Below, piece after piece: positions 33,896 through 44,524 of a stretch of 64,000 nt of DNA. The notes beneath the pieces are model-generated. The model worked only from the letters and a program-made list of their open reading frames with translations. It was not told the origin of the DNA and made no database searches. Numbering within the stretch: position 1 is the stretch's first letter; each line of letters starts with the position of its first letter. The DNA is taken from assembly GCA_963682025.1 (NCBI GenBank), contig OY821517.1:300828844-300892843 (forward strand), given 5' to 3'. The DNA is from Cordilura impudica (Eukaryota; Arthropoda; Insecta; Diptera; Scathophagidae). A program made the position numbers and the translations under genes.

Positions 33896-34652
33896 CAAGT
33901 AAGAAAATTATAGTCGGTCTAGACCGACTATAGGATACCCTATACCATGCGTTTAGAGACCCTACCCCATAGGCCCAGCTAACTGGACATAGAAAATAAG
34001 CATAAACCAAATTTGAGTGGGATTTTTATAAATTTTTTTGTCTGCAGATATGAAAAAGTTCATATCGGATGCTATATCTATATGGGGACTAGGCCCAAAA
34101 ATGGACCGATATAACAAACAAAATTTGAGAAGAATCAGTGCAATATTTTTGTTTTTTAATAGATTTAAGTGAAGATCGGGAAGCAGCTCTATATGGGGCC
34201 TATGACTAAGAGTTGTCCCACAGGGATCATTTTTAGACTACTGATTAATGGATGTAATAAACACATACAAACCCAATTTGACTAAGATTTATATGATAAT
34301 TTGGATCTTATGGCAATTTAAGTCGATTTCATAGGGGTCATTTGTATGGGGGCTAGGTCTGAACATGGACCGATTCTCACCAATTTCAATAGCGTTCATC
34401 CTATGGCCGATAAAAGCTTACATACCAAATTTCATCAAAATATATTCATATTTGCGACCTGCAGTTTGATTACAAGCTTTATATGGACACACAGACGGAC
34501 GGACGGACGGACGGACATCGTTAAATCGAATCAGATAGTGATTCTGATTCGATCAGTATAATAAAAGTTGGGTCTAGGTCAAATATATTTGGTAGTTACA
34601 ACCAGCAGCACAAAGTCATTATACCCAAACCACATAGTGGTATAGGGTATAA
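33896..34652 (+). repeat. repeat family A, full copy, inserted in Helitron copy 1
   Basis: Starts CAAGTAAGAAAATTATAGTC with a perfect 24-bp palindrome at 33,909-33,932, then GATACCCTATACCATGCG. It carries GGACGGACGGACGGACATCG at about 34,498 and ends CCACATAGTGGTATAGGG then TATAA. Helitron copy 2 reads straight through A-rich sequence at the same place (about 45,290), so copy 2 is the unoccupied site. Length about 757. No ORF of significance. Confidence 0.92.
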
Positions 34653-34951
34653 CAATATCACTTTAAAAATAACTTAAACCATAAAAACAAAGTATAAAAA
34701 CTTAAAGCGGTTTCGCAGCTTATTTTTGAAGCATTTTTGCTGCAGCATCTTATAAAAAACTTCAAAATTAAAAAATCAAAAAATTTTCAATTGAAATAAA
34801 AAATTAATTTACTGCCCATACAAATTTTTGGGGATAAAGTTCATTTTATTGAGGAATTTGTTACTAAGTACTCAGCGCCTGGTAAGCATATTGAACCATT
34901 TTTCAAGTCAAAGGCCTTTTATCCCGGGCAAGACCGGGTAAAAACAGCTAG

Positions 34952-35256
34952 TATTTTATAAAAAACGTAACGCTACGCTTGAAATTTATGTAAAAGGCTA
35001 ATGTGGTAACATTATTATAAATAAAAAAGTAAAATATTGCTTCGATTACAATCGACTACAATAAATTTAAGTTTCAATTGTTAGGATATTTTCTTTTCGC
35101 TTTCATAAATCGAAATAAATTTTGATGATCAATAATGTACTCATTATAAAAAAAATATTAGAAAATTTTTGCTATCATTTTTATTTACTCTAAAAATTTT
35201 AAGAAAAGTGATGATATGATGTGAAGGTGTATATGAAATTAAAAATTTTCAACGGA
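34952..35256. other. AT-rich spacer
   Basis: No gene. If the hAT termini at 26,001 and 35,294 belong together, this is the 5' non-coding part of the hAT element. Confidence 0.4.
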
Positions 35257-35294
35257 TTTTGGGGGCCCGGGCCTCCCCCTTTGTTACGCCCTTG
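35257..35294 (-). repeat. hAT-like terminal repeat
   Basis: The minus strand from 35,294 reads CAAGGGCGTAACAAAGGGGG, then AGGCCCGGGCCCCC. It resembles the terminus at 26,001 (CAGGGCCTTACAGAGCTGAG, then AGGGGGCCCAGGCC) in inverted orientation. It could be the other end of the hAT element, 9.3 kb away after nested insertions. No matching 8-bp target duplication is visible. Confidence 0.45.
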
Positions 35295-35667
35295 GCTTCA
35301 GCAATTGTCTCAAATTCAAAACGAGAAATAAATATGGAGTTTTTATTATTCAATGGTATGAGTAGTTGTTTGATATTGATTATTAATTCCTATTTCGGTG
35401 TCATTGTTATTATTTTTGAGTATCGAAGAAAGAGAGTTACTTAAAGGAACAATGGGATCAAAATTTGATGTATTTAATTGAGAACCGTTGCTTGTAGGAA
35501 CGAATTACTCCGAACTCTCCGATTGATTTCTCTTATTAGCATTTCTAGCATATTTTCGACATTTTGGAGATGATTGCAGTTATCCAAAGTAATATAATCA
35601 TCAAACCATTTACCGTATTCAGACACACGAACAGGGGTCGAATTGTCGCAACGACAACGAAATTTTT

Positions 35668-35845
35668 GATCGAAACTATTTTTTTATTTTCCAAAATAAA
35701 ATACTAAGAGTAATTTTACTCTGTCACAGCTAACGTGTTATGGTTCATAGTTAATAGTAAAAGTGAAACGAGGTCTGACGATTGTCCGTCTTATGGAATT
35801 TCGATTCATTTTACTCGATATCCAATTCAACGATTTGCCCCCAGA
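35668..35845 (-). repeat. dispersed repeat C
   Basis: Matches 57,233-57,405. Minus-strand landmarks shared: ATCGAGTAAAAT.AATCGAAA, TTCCATA, AGACCT.GTTTCACTTTTAC, GCTGTGACAGAGTAAAATTA and GTTTCGATC. No coding capacity recognised. Confidence 0.65.
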
Positions 35846-36620
35846 TAATTCAGAAATCTCCTTTTTAACTGCCAGTAAGATAAATTTTCTATTCTGAAGA
35901 AATTTATGAATTATGCTACGGTATTGCTGCTTAATTAATCCAGGACACAGCCAATAAAATATCTTTACCTCTTCTTCATCAGTAATATTACAGTTTTTGT
36001 TCAAACATTCCGTAGTAGTTATTTTTATCAGTGTATGTCATTAGCTGTGAAAATACAGCATTATTGGTTTATGGAAGACTAACAAAATACAGCAACACTT
36101 TTAATATATTTATCGACCTTCGGAGCTAACAGCTGATCGTTTATTATGTGGAAGTAAATATCTTAAAATATTCCAGGTATTTCTTTGTGTACAATTTAAA
36201 TATCTTGTTTAAATTTTCATTCATTTTTATTAAATCAGAGATTTTACTAGCGTTATCGTGTTATTTAGTTTTACTCGGCTTAATTTTAAGAGAAACAATC
36301 GGCTGTGTTTATTTAATGAGCACAGAGATGTTATTTGTAGTTGTTTGTATTGATTTACTGTTTATTGTTTGGTTTGTTTTTTTTTGTATATTTTCACAAG
36401 GCTTAAATGTATTAATGTATCTTCAAAACAAAAGCAATAATATTCCGTTCCATAGTTGCCAATTGACCGCAAAAGATGTTGCTTCGTGAAAACAGCAAAA
36501 AAAAAAAAAAACATATTAACTAAAAATTTTTAGAGATGAGAATTTTATAACCATCCTTTTACAAACTATTTCTTTTAACTCATACTCTCTGTCTATCTGG
36601 CTGCCATGGGTGGACCCCTT
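35846..36620. other. non-coding spacer
   Basis: Open frames at 35,738-36,004 (minus) and 36,148-36,489 (plus) show no family. The second is rich in hydrophobic residues but is low-complexity and starts at GTG; I do not support it as a gene. Confidence 0.4.
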
Positions 36621-36624
36621 TCCC

Positions 36625-37195
36625 CTTATCCAATTGATCTGAAACTTGGCCCATAGTCTTGTGGTGACTACAGATTAATTTTGCGGTAGTCACGCACAGT
36701 CACGCGTGGTCACGCACAGTCACGGAGTGATATATATGTCATTTTCCGTCATCCGATCGATCTGAAACTTGGTCCATATACTTGCTGTGAAAAAAAGATT
36801 AACTTGGACTTAGTCACGCACAGTCACGCGTGATCACGCACTGTCACGGAGTGATCTAAATGTCATTTACCCGCATCCGACCGATCTGAAACTTGGTCGA
36901 TATACTTACTGTAAAGAAAGATCAACTTCGACATAGTCAATCACGCATAGTCACGCTCAGTCACGGAGTGATTTAAAACCCATTTTCCCTTATCCGATCA
37001 ATCTATAACTTGGTCGATAGACTTGCTGTGAAAAAAGATTAACTTTGACATGGTCACGCGCAGTCACGGAGAGATTAAAACCCCATTTCCCCTCATCCGA
37101 TGGATCTGAAACTTTGTCCATAGACTTGTTGTGGCCAAAGATTAATTTTAAGATAGTCACACACAGGCACGCACAGTCACGGAGATATTCAAAAC
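36625..37195 (+). repeat. ~120-bp tandem array with GTCACGCACA motifs
   Basis: Five monomers; the GATCTGAAACTTGG landmark lies at 36,636, 36,759, 36,883, 37,000 (mutated) and 37,103, so spacing shrinks from 124 to 103. Each unit has clustered TCACGCACAG and TCACGCGTG copies and ends CACGGAGTGAT. A single related unit (AATCGATCTGAAACTTTGCG) lies at about 47,460 within repeat B, suggesting that the array arose from repeat-B sequence. Confidence 0.85.
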
Positions 37196-37467
37196 TCATA
37201 TGCATAAGGAAAGAAAGAGTTTTAATAAAAACTTTGTTTATATGGGTTAAATTATTTGGTATTCCAAATTTCATTTTTGCTTTTAAATGTTCGAAATACG
37301 TTTGAAGTGACTGTATATGGGGTGCTATGAAGTGAGAGCCTCAAAACTTTGTGCGAGGTTTTTAATGTGAGCAGTAGAGCCAAGCATGTTGTGGAATATC
37401 AGCTATGTGTGGTCCAATTATTGTTGTTTTAATCATTTTTTGGAATTTAAATAAAATATTATTAATT

Positions 37468-37749
37468 TCATTTCTTCTTAATCACTTCCAACGAATTATT
37501 TAAAACATTATTCTCTAGGTTTTTATTCATAGCGTCATAACTCTCATGTAATTTATAATTCTCATTAATTATTCCAGTGCCATCCATTGAACACCAAATG
37601 TTAAATATTGAGTATAATATTTTCCCGAGAAAACACTCAGGATAACAGTGTATGCTGGGTGGTCTTTGATTTACTGTTACATTATCATAAATACTCGTAG
37701 AGAGATTAATCAAATTAATTAGAGATTTAACCCAGTTCGAACTTTGCAA
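37468..37749 (-). CDS. hypothetical open frame, possible exon or chance
   Basis: 93 codons open to a stop after EVIKKK, and the frame stays open about ten codons further upstream (QARNLILQSSNWVKSLINLI). Composition looks protein-like (CYPECFLGKILYSIFNIWC, SMDGTGIINENYKLHESYD) and it does not overlap a recognised repeat. I recognise no family, no clear start and no polyadenylation signal. It could be an exon of a host gene or random. Confidence 0.2.
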   Translation of the reverse strand: MQSSNWVKSLINLINLSTSIYDNVTVNQRPPSIHCYPECFLGKILYSIFNIWCSMDGTGIINENYKLHESYDAMNKNLENNVLNNSLEVIKKK

Positions 37750-38450
37750 AATTAAATTGCGTGCTTGTTTTAATAATGATTTGCCAAAGCTAAATTATGT
37801 TCTTACATGTCGTTTAATAAAATGCAATGTGCAATAAATTACAGACCTGCCAAACTGACAATTTATTACACATTGAGGATAACTACATAAATCATATGAA
37901 ACAAATTACACCTGCTGCAATTTAAGGTGTTTAAAAAAATCTTGTAAAAACCTTGAAAACAATTAAAAACCAGTAGTTTGCCAGTTAAGATCGCCTCTAC
38001 ACTATCATACCATACACCAAAATGACGAAAGGGTTTCATGTCAAAAAATGCTAAAATTCTATGTCAACTGTTTGTGTTCATTAATGGTCACGGAATATAA
38101 ATTTTAATCACATTTGAATGTAAGGAGTATTTGTTGCCTGGAGACATCTTAAAGAAAATTAACGCCTGATAATTTATGAACTTAATTTTGCCAAAGTATG
38201 TCTGGTTCTTATGTCACACATATATTTATAGTTGCAACCTACAGTTTTTTTTTTCACAAACTCATAATGATCCGACTGTAACGCGATGTAGGGTACACAA
38301 TTTAATAGTGTTTTGATAAAATTCCTTCGATTTTCTTAATTTGTATAAAATTATAATAAAATTTTACTTATTTCGGAGAATTGCGTGAGAATTTCGAGAC
38401 GATTATGTTATATAACGTGCGAATTGCACATAACCTGTATTACAACTATA
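37750..38450. other. non-coding spacer
   Basis: AT-rich DNA before the Tc1 terminus; nothing recognised. Confidence 0.4.
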
Positions 38451-38686
38451 TACAGTGGGTGACAATACATTGGAAACTTGTAGAAAATTCTAAATTTGCC
38501 AATTTTGTTTTTTCGAAATCACTTGTTCTCTATCGAAAGATAACAAATTTGTTGCAAAACATGCACTAAAAAGAAGATAAACCAAAAAAAAGTATTTTTT
38601 TAGTGATGCCAAAACAATGGACACTTTTAAACTTCTGTGCAAAAAGTTGATCAAAACAATAAAAACAGAAGATGGTATCAAAGAAA

Positions 38687-38804
38687 AAGGGCCGTATGCA
38701 AAAATAAAGTATACTTCAAGTAGACTTTATCAACAAATTTTGTATGAAAAACATACAATAAAGACTACTTGAAGAACATTTGAATTTTTTAGCATACGGC
38801 CCTT
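38687..38804. mobile_element. 118-bp foldback MITE
   Basis: Near-perfect inverted repeat: AAGGGCCGTATGCAAAAA and CTTCAAGTAGACTTTAT on the left pair with ATAAAGACTACTTGAAG and AGCATACGGCCCTT on the right, leaving a loop of about 25 bases. It would fold into a hairpin of roughly 45 bp. Flanking duplication is not clear. Confidence 0.8.
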
Positions 38805-38899
38805 ATAGTTTCTGACTTTTTCTTTCAAAAGTTTTTTTAACATAATGTATTTTTTTTAATGTTTTAATATTATAATTAATTATTAATTTTACTGCCGGT

Positions 38900-40520
38900 A
38901 TTAAGCAAAAGAAAATTTGTGAAATCTATTCTATGAATAAATCCATACTTTCAAAAACTAACAAGAAATATCGTGGAAGAGGTACGGTGACGACTCAACA
39001 TTTAAGCGGTAGACCCCGTAAAATGAGTCATGAGCAGTTTGATGTAATAGCAAGAGAGCTTAAAAAGCTACCAAAAGTACTACCTAAAGAGGTCTTATCC
39101 ATGTGGAACTAAAAATGTGTGCTCGGACTGTTTCTCGACGAGTCATTGAGGCTGATCTTGATTTTATCGTCCTATGAAGAAACCACTGATATTAGAAAAA
39201 GATCGTCTGGCTCACATAAATTTTGCTAAAGAACACATAAACTCATCAAGATGGAGTTGGAATACTGCTCTCTTTTCACATAAGTCCACGTTTAATTTAA
39301 GAGGTCATGATGGAAGAACGTTTTTACGACGACCATTGGCTTTGGCTGTCTTATGATATAGGGTTGCTTTTCGGGCCAGGGAATTGATCCCATTCATGTA
39401 GTAAAAGATACTCAAACCACAATTGGATACAGACACATTCGAAGTGACGCTAGTTTGCCTTACGCGGAGGAAAATTACAACATGACAATGGCCCAAAGCA
39501 CACCGCGAAAGATTTAACCGAATGGCTACAATCTAATGCAGTAAGTATTTTGGAATGGACAGCCCAATCACCATATCGTATTCCCACCGAAAATACGGAC
39601 ACGGAAATAAACAAACAAGACAAATAGAGGCAGTCAATTCGGAGTGGCTAAAAATTTCAATGGATATCATCAACAATATTATTGACTCCATGTTTCGGCG
39701 TTGTAAAGCAGTACTAAACAAGTAAGAAAATTATAGTCGGTCTAGACCGACTATACGATACCCTATACCATGCGTTTAGAGACCCTATCTCTTAGGCCAA
39801 ACTAGACATAGAAAATAAGATAAACCAAATTTGAGTGGTATTTTTATTAATTTTTTGGCTGAAGATATGAAAAAGTTCATATCGGAAGCTATATCTATAT
39901 GGGCACTAGGCCTAAAATTGGACCGATCCTGATCATGTTTGGTAAAGTCTCTTGTATTTTGCAAAAATATAACAAACAAAAGTTGAAAAGAATCAGTGCA
40001 ATATTTTTGTTTTTTGATAGATTTAAGTGCAGATCGGGAAGCAGCTCTACATGGGGCCTATGAGTAAGGGTTGTCCCATAGGTATAATTTTTGGACTACT
40101 CATTAATGGATGTAATAAACACATACAAACCCAATTTGAGTAAGATGTGTATGATAATATGGATCTTATGGCAATTTATGTCGATTTCATAAGGGTCATT
40201 TGTATGGGGGCTAGGTCTGAACATGGATCGATTTTCACCAATTTGAATAGCGTTCATGCTATGGCCGATAAAAGCTTATATACCAAATTTCATCAAAATA
40301 TACTCATATTTGCGACCTGCAGTTTGATTACAAGGTTTACATGGACACACAGACGGACGGACGGACGGACATCGTTAAATGGAATCAGATAGTGATTCTG
40401 ATTCGATTGGTATAATAAAAGATGGGTCTAGGCCAAATATTTTTGGTAGTTACAAACAGCAGCACAAACCACATAGTGGTATAGGGTATAAAAATAATGG
40501 ATACCCAACCAAATATTGAA
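38900..40520 (+). pseudogene. Tc1-type transposase (DD34E), degenerate and split
   Basis: Recognisable pieces: YRGRGTVTTQHLSGRPRKMS (DNA-binding linker with the GRPRK hook, about 38,970), MKKPLILEKDRLAHINFAKE (39,174), SHKSTFNLRGHDGRTFLRRP where the usual first catalytic DESKF reads HKSTF, PKAHRERFN-type remnants, SKYFGMDSPITISY and SMFRRCKAVLN (about 39,690). The last codons (NNGYPTKY, about 40,495-40,518) lie beyond the repeat-A insertion, so the insertion split the reading frame near its end. Many stops and frameshifts; dead. Confidence 0.75.
39719..40491 (+). repeat. repeat family A, full copy, inside Tc1 transposase
   Basis: CAAGTAAGAAAATTATAGTC head with the 24-bp palindrome at 39,732-39,755, GACGGACGGACGGACATCG at about 40,354, and the end CCACATAGTGGTATAGGG then TATA. 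The two halves of the transposase C terminus meet when it is removed (RRCKAVLN joined to NGYPTKY), which fixes both boundaries within a few bases. About 773 bases, highly similar to 33,896-34,652. Confidence 0.92.
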
Positions 40521-40556
40521 ACCAAAAGTAGAGATTATGTTTTCAATTATTATATA

Positions 40557-41837
40557 AAGGGTCCGCCCTCTAACGTTATTTTTTTTCAACTAGTGCTTAT
40601 TTCGTGAATGGTAACATTTAGCTCATGTCTGATTTGACAGATAATTAGTTTTATCATTCCGCTGAACGAATATGGTTGTGTATACGCTTGTACAACGCTG
40701 GGAAATATTGCGACATTACTTTGAAGATCATGGTAATGTTGCAGAATGTGTGCGAAAATTGCGTACGCTCCGTATGTTCGTTATCTTGTGAAAAAAGTGA
40801 AAGAAACTGGCATGCTCATCGATAAACCAAAGCGCGAAAAGCCAAAAACAGTGCGTACACCCGAGAATATTGCTGCTGCGGCAGAAAGTGTGCGTGAAGC
40901 GCCATCAACAGCAATTCACCGTCGTTCTCAAGAATTGAACATTTCGGAGGCATCATTGAGACGAATTTTGCATAAAGACCTTGGTATTGCGCCATACAAA
41001 GTCCAATTCGTTCAGGAGTTGAAGCCAACTGACCATCCAATGCGTTTTTGCTTCGCTAAGTGGGCCTGCGATCGACTTACAGAAGATGCCGATTTTGCCA
41101 AAAAAAAATTATCTTTTCAGATGAAGCTCATTTTGATCTTGGCGGGTATGTAAACAAGCAAAATTGTCGCATTTGGGGCAAAGAAAACCCGCACGCATAC
41201 ATTGAAAAGCCGATACACCCAAAACGAGTCACTGTTTGCTGCGGATTTTGGTCCAGAGGCATAATTGGGCCATTTTTCTTCGAAAATGAGCAAGGAGTGG
41301 CCGTTACAGTCAATGGTGATCGTTATAGGGCCATGTTGAACGAATTTTTGTTCACAAAAATTGAAGAGGAGGATACTGGCAACATTTGGTTTCAACAGGA
41401 CGGCGCTACGTGACACACAGCCGAAGCTACACTCGATGTTTTGCGCCCTGTTTTTGAAGATCGCATTATCAGCCGCAGAGCTGATGTCGTTTGGCCACCT
41501 CGGAGCTGCGATTTGACACCGTTGGACTATTATTTGTGGGATGCCCTCAAAGATAAGTGTTACGCCAACAAGCCAGAGACAATTGACGCTTTAAAGGACA
41601 GTATTCGTGAAGCTATTGGTGAAATACAGCTGCACACAATCGATAATGTGCTTAAAAATTGGACCGATCGTGTAGGCTACTGCATGGCCAGCCGAGGCAG
41701 CCATTTGAATGAAATTATTTTCCTTTATTAACCGGAAGGATTGTACTTTCAAATAAAAAAAGAAATTTGAGATAATATTCAGTAGTTTTTTTTTATAGCA
41801 TTTTCAAAATAAAAAAAAAGTTATTTGGCGGACCATT
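40557..41837 (+). mobile_element. DD41D mariner-type element, second subfamily
   Basis: Inverted termini AAGGGTCCGCC on the left and AATGGTCCGCC on the reverse complement of the right, each followed by a TAACGTTATTTTTTT-type stretch, and TA on both sides (40,555-40,556; 41,838-41,839). It has one degenerate transposase and lies in the 3' non-coding part of the Tc1 element. Confidence 0.9.
40672..41731 (+). pseudogene. DD41D mariner transposase, three lesions
   Basis: Begins ATG at 40,672 (MVVYTLVQRWEILRHYFED), continues in frame for about 30 codons, then a small deletion/frameshift near 40,775 leads into SAPYVRYL-type sequence. A frameshift in an A run at about 41,100-41,108 disrupts the first catalytic motif (FSDEAHFDLGGYVNKQ continues in the other frame). 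The cysteine codon after QQDGAT is TGA (41,411-41,413). The remainder, with SCDLTPLDYYLWD and the C-terminal SRGSHLNEIIF, is intact. Spacing between the last two aspartates is 41. Related to but distinct from the 30.5-kb copy. Confidence 0.92.
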
Positions 41838-42004
41838 TAGTAAAAGTTCCTAATGTTCTGTCAAAATAAATAAATAAAACGCTAAAATTTTGAAATTAAT
41901 AAAAGTGGTTTTAATTTAATGATCCAATATTTTGCTATTCACCGCTCAACTTGTTAAAAATATATTTTGTTAAAAATTTCCATTCATTGCATTCTCACTC
42001 ACTG

Positions 42005-42337
42005 TATATACTATATATGAATAATTGTATCCAAAGAAGACGAACAGACAGACAGAATATCTGCGGGAATATCAAGTGTGAGTTGGCAACTTAATTCGTT
42101 CGCATTTTTAATTAATTATCAAAGAATCAACATTATTTTGTTATTAAAGATATTGTTGTAAAAACCAACATAAAATATGCTTTATGTTGCAAAGTCACGT
42201 TGATATTTTGCTAAAACAGGTAATAAGGTTTTGGAGACCCAATAAACTTTACCAGCCCTTTGATGTTGTTTATAAGATAAAAAATTATGTAAACGTATTC
42301 ATATAAATTCATAAGTTTTTACAACAAATGGTAAAAC
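42005..42337. other. non-coding spacer
   Basis: AT-rich; nothing recognised. Confidence 0.4.
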
Positions 42338-42913
42338 AAGTAAGAGTGTTTAATTCGGCTGTGCCGAATCTTTGATACCCTCCACCTCGGTTTGAGTCTT
42401 GATAATAAATGTAAATGAAAAAGTAAACAATTTGTTAAACTTAATACCAAATTATTTCAGCAAATTCTTTGGATTGGTTTTCGTCTTTTCTATTATTTCG
42501 GATTTATTTCGGTGTTTGCTTTTTGGTCATCGTGGTTGCTGATGGGCATGCATTTAGGTTATATACCTATATGCATGCGTTTCCGGTTATATGACATAAC
42601 TTCTCGTTTAATTTAGTTTTTGCTAATTAAATAGCTCGCCCTAACCTCCATTGCAAAGGTAATGGTTGTGTAGGGTGGCTACATGCATTAAATCGTGCGA
42701 ATTTGAGATGGCTGTATAGTTTCTTTTAACTGGCTAAATATTTCTTCATTGCTGCCATATAGGTCGGATGTAACAATATAATAACCAAAAAAAATTCTCT
42801 CAATTTTTTTTTATTAAAATATTGCCATATTTGGAATACATAGAGAATAAATTTATAATAATAAATATTCAAATTAGGGATGCCAAACGCAAAAAAACCA
42901 AATGTCCCAAACA
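42338..42913 (+). repeat. repeat family B, 5' part
   Basis: Starts CAAGTAAGAGTGTTTAATTC, with a hairpin ATTCGGC-TGT-GCCGAAT, then CTTTGATACCCTCCACC. The following 500 bases are AT-rich and unrecognised until Helitron copy 2 begins at 42,914. The matching 3' end may be that at 47,395-49,447, in which case the Helitron lies inside this repeat. Confidence 0.6.
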
Positions 42914-42965
42914 TCTATATATATAAAATTCATTTTCTGTTTGTTTGTTTGTTTGTTTGTTTGAC

Positions 42966-44280
42966 CGCTATACAAATTTTTATTTCTCAACGGATTTTCC
43001 TGAAATTTTGTACACACGATCCCTATACCCCAGGAAAGGTCGCCATATACTTTTTACCGGCCACGCCTTCTTTTACGCCCACTTTTTATGTAAAATTCAT
43101 TTTCTGTTTTATTCATATTTGTTCACTATACAAATTTTTATTTGTTAACAGATTTCTCTGAAATTCGGTACACACGATCCCTGTACTCCAGCTAAGGTCG
43201 CCATATACTTTTTATCGACCACGCCTACTTTTACGCCCACTTTTTATATACAATTCATTTTCTGCTTTTTGGTATATTTGTTCGCTATACAAATTTTTAT
43301 TCTTCAACGCATTTCTCTGAAATTTGGTACACACGATCTTTGTACCCCAGGCCAGGCCACCGTGTGATTCTTGCGGCCACACCTACTTGTACGCCCACTT
43401 TTTGTATACAATTCGTTTTCCGTTTTTTGGTGTATTTGTTTGCTATACAAATTTTTATTTTTCAACGGAATTCTCTGAAATTTGGTACACACGATCTCTG
43501 TACTCCAGGAAAGGTCGCCATCTGCTTCGTTCCAGCCACGCCTACTTTAACGCCCACTTTTTGTATACAATTCATTTTGTTTTTTGGTATATTTGTTCGG
43601 TATACAAATTTTTATTTTTCAACCGATTTCTCTGAAATTTGGTACACACGATCTCTCTGCTGCAGGGAAGGTCGCCATGTTCTTCGCACCGGTTACGCCT
43701 ACTGTTACGCCCACTTTTTGTATACAATTCATATTCTGTCTTTTGGTACATTTGTTCGCTACACAATTTTTTTTTTTATCTATTTCTTGAAATTTGCTAC
43801 ACACGATCTCTGTACTCCAGAGAGGTCGCCACATGATTCTTGCCGGCCACTCCTACTTCTACGCCCACTTTTTATACAAAATTAATTTTCTGTTTTTTGG
43901 TATATTTGTTCACTATAAAAATTTTTATTTTTCAAGGGATGTCTAAAATTTGGTCACACGATCTCTATACTACACGGAAGGTCACCATATGCTTCTTACA
44001 GGCCACGCCTACTTTGCGTCCACTTCTATGTATATAAAACTTATTTTTTTACTTTTATTTGTTTCTTTATTTGATTGCTATACAAACTTTTATTTTTCAA
44101 TGGCTTTCTCCGAAATTTAGTACATATTCCATGGAAGGTCGCCATATGATTTTTACCGACCACGCCTACTTTTACGCCCAATTTTCATATAAGATTCATA
44201 TTTTGTTGTGTGGTATATTTCTTCCCTATACAAATTTGTACTTTTCAACGGATTTCTCTGAAATTTGGTTTACACGGAAA
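42966..44280 (+). repeat. ~157-bp tandem array inside Helitron copy 2
   Basis: Nine monomers; CTATACAAATTTTTATTTTT-type landmarks near 42,966, 43,124, 43,284, 43,441, 43,598, 43,755, 43,911, 44,076 and 44,225. Same monomer as in copy 1, with one unit more. Open frames here are stop-free repeats, not genes. Confidence 0.92.
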
Positions 44281-44524
44281 TAACTACACGGTGAACAAAT
44301 TCCCCAAACTTAAAAAAAGGTACCCAAAAGAAATGAACAAATTCCCGATTTTTTTTAATCGAAATAAAAAATGAACTTACTTTCCAAATTCATTCTTAAA
44401 TTTTTACATATTTTTATTTAATGAGTTTTGTTAAATATTTATTTTAGTAAACATATGCATACTGCTCTCAATATATGCCCTACAATAAATGCATTTAAAA
44501 TGAGTATTCTTTTCAATAGCATCA

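Larger units (their letters stand above)
30444..34951 (+). mobile_element. non-autonomous Helitron, copy 1 (with two insertions)
   Basis: Matches copy 2 (42,914-45,552) along its length: AT-rich head TATATATAAAATTCATTTTC, a ~157-bp tandem array, a joining segment (GGTTTACACGGAAATAACTA), a GC-rich tandem array and a tail. The end shows the stem CCCGG-GCAAGA-CCGGG (34,923-34,938), then CTAG (34,948-34,951) and T, the expected Helitron 3' signature. A DD41D mariner interrupts the first bases and a repeat-A copy sits 300 bases before the end. No Rep/helicase coding sequence is present, so replication would depend on a helper element. Confidence 0.7.
38451..42004 (+). mobile_element. Tc1-like element carrying three nested insertions
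   Basis: Left terminus TACAGTGGGTGACAATACAT and the reverse complement of the right terminus, TACAGTGAGTGAGAATGCAA, form diverged inverted repeats next to TA. Between them lie a foldback MITE (38,687-38,804), a degenerate Tc1 transposase (about 38,900-40,520), repeat A inside the last codons (39,719-40,491), and a DD41D mariner (40,557-41,837). Without these insertions the element is about 1.4 kb, close to usual Tc1 size. The order shows that Tc1 is the oldest of the four. Confidence 0.8.

Noticed and set aside
36148..36489. 113-codon hydrophobic open frame resembling a membrane protein
   Set aside because: Starts at GTG in T-rich sequence; hydrophobicity follows from T-rich codons.
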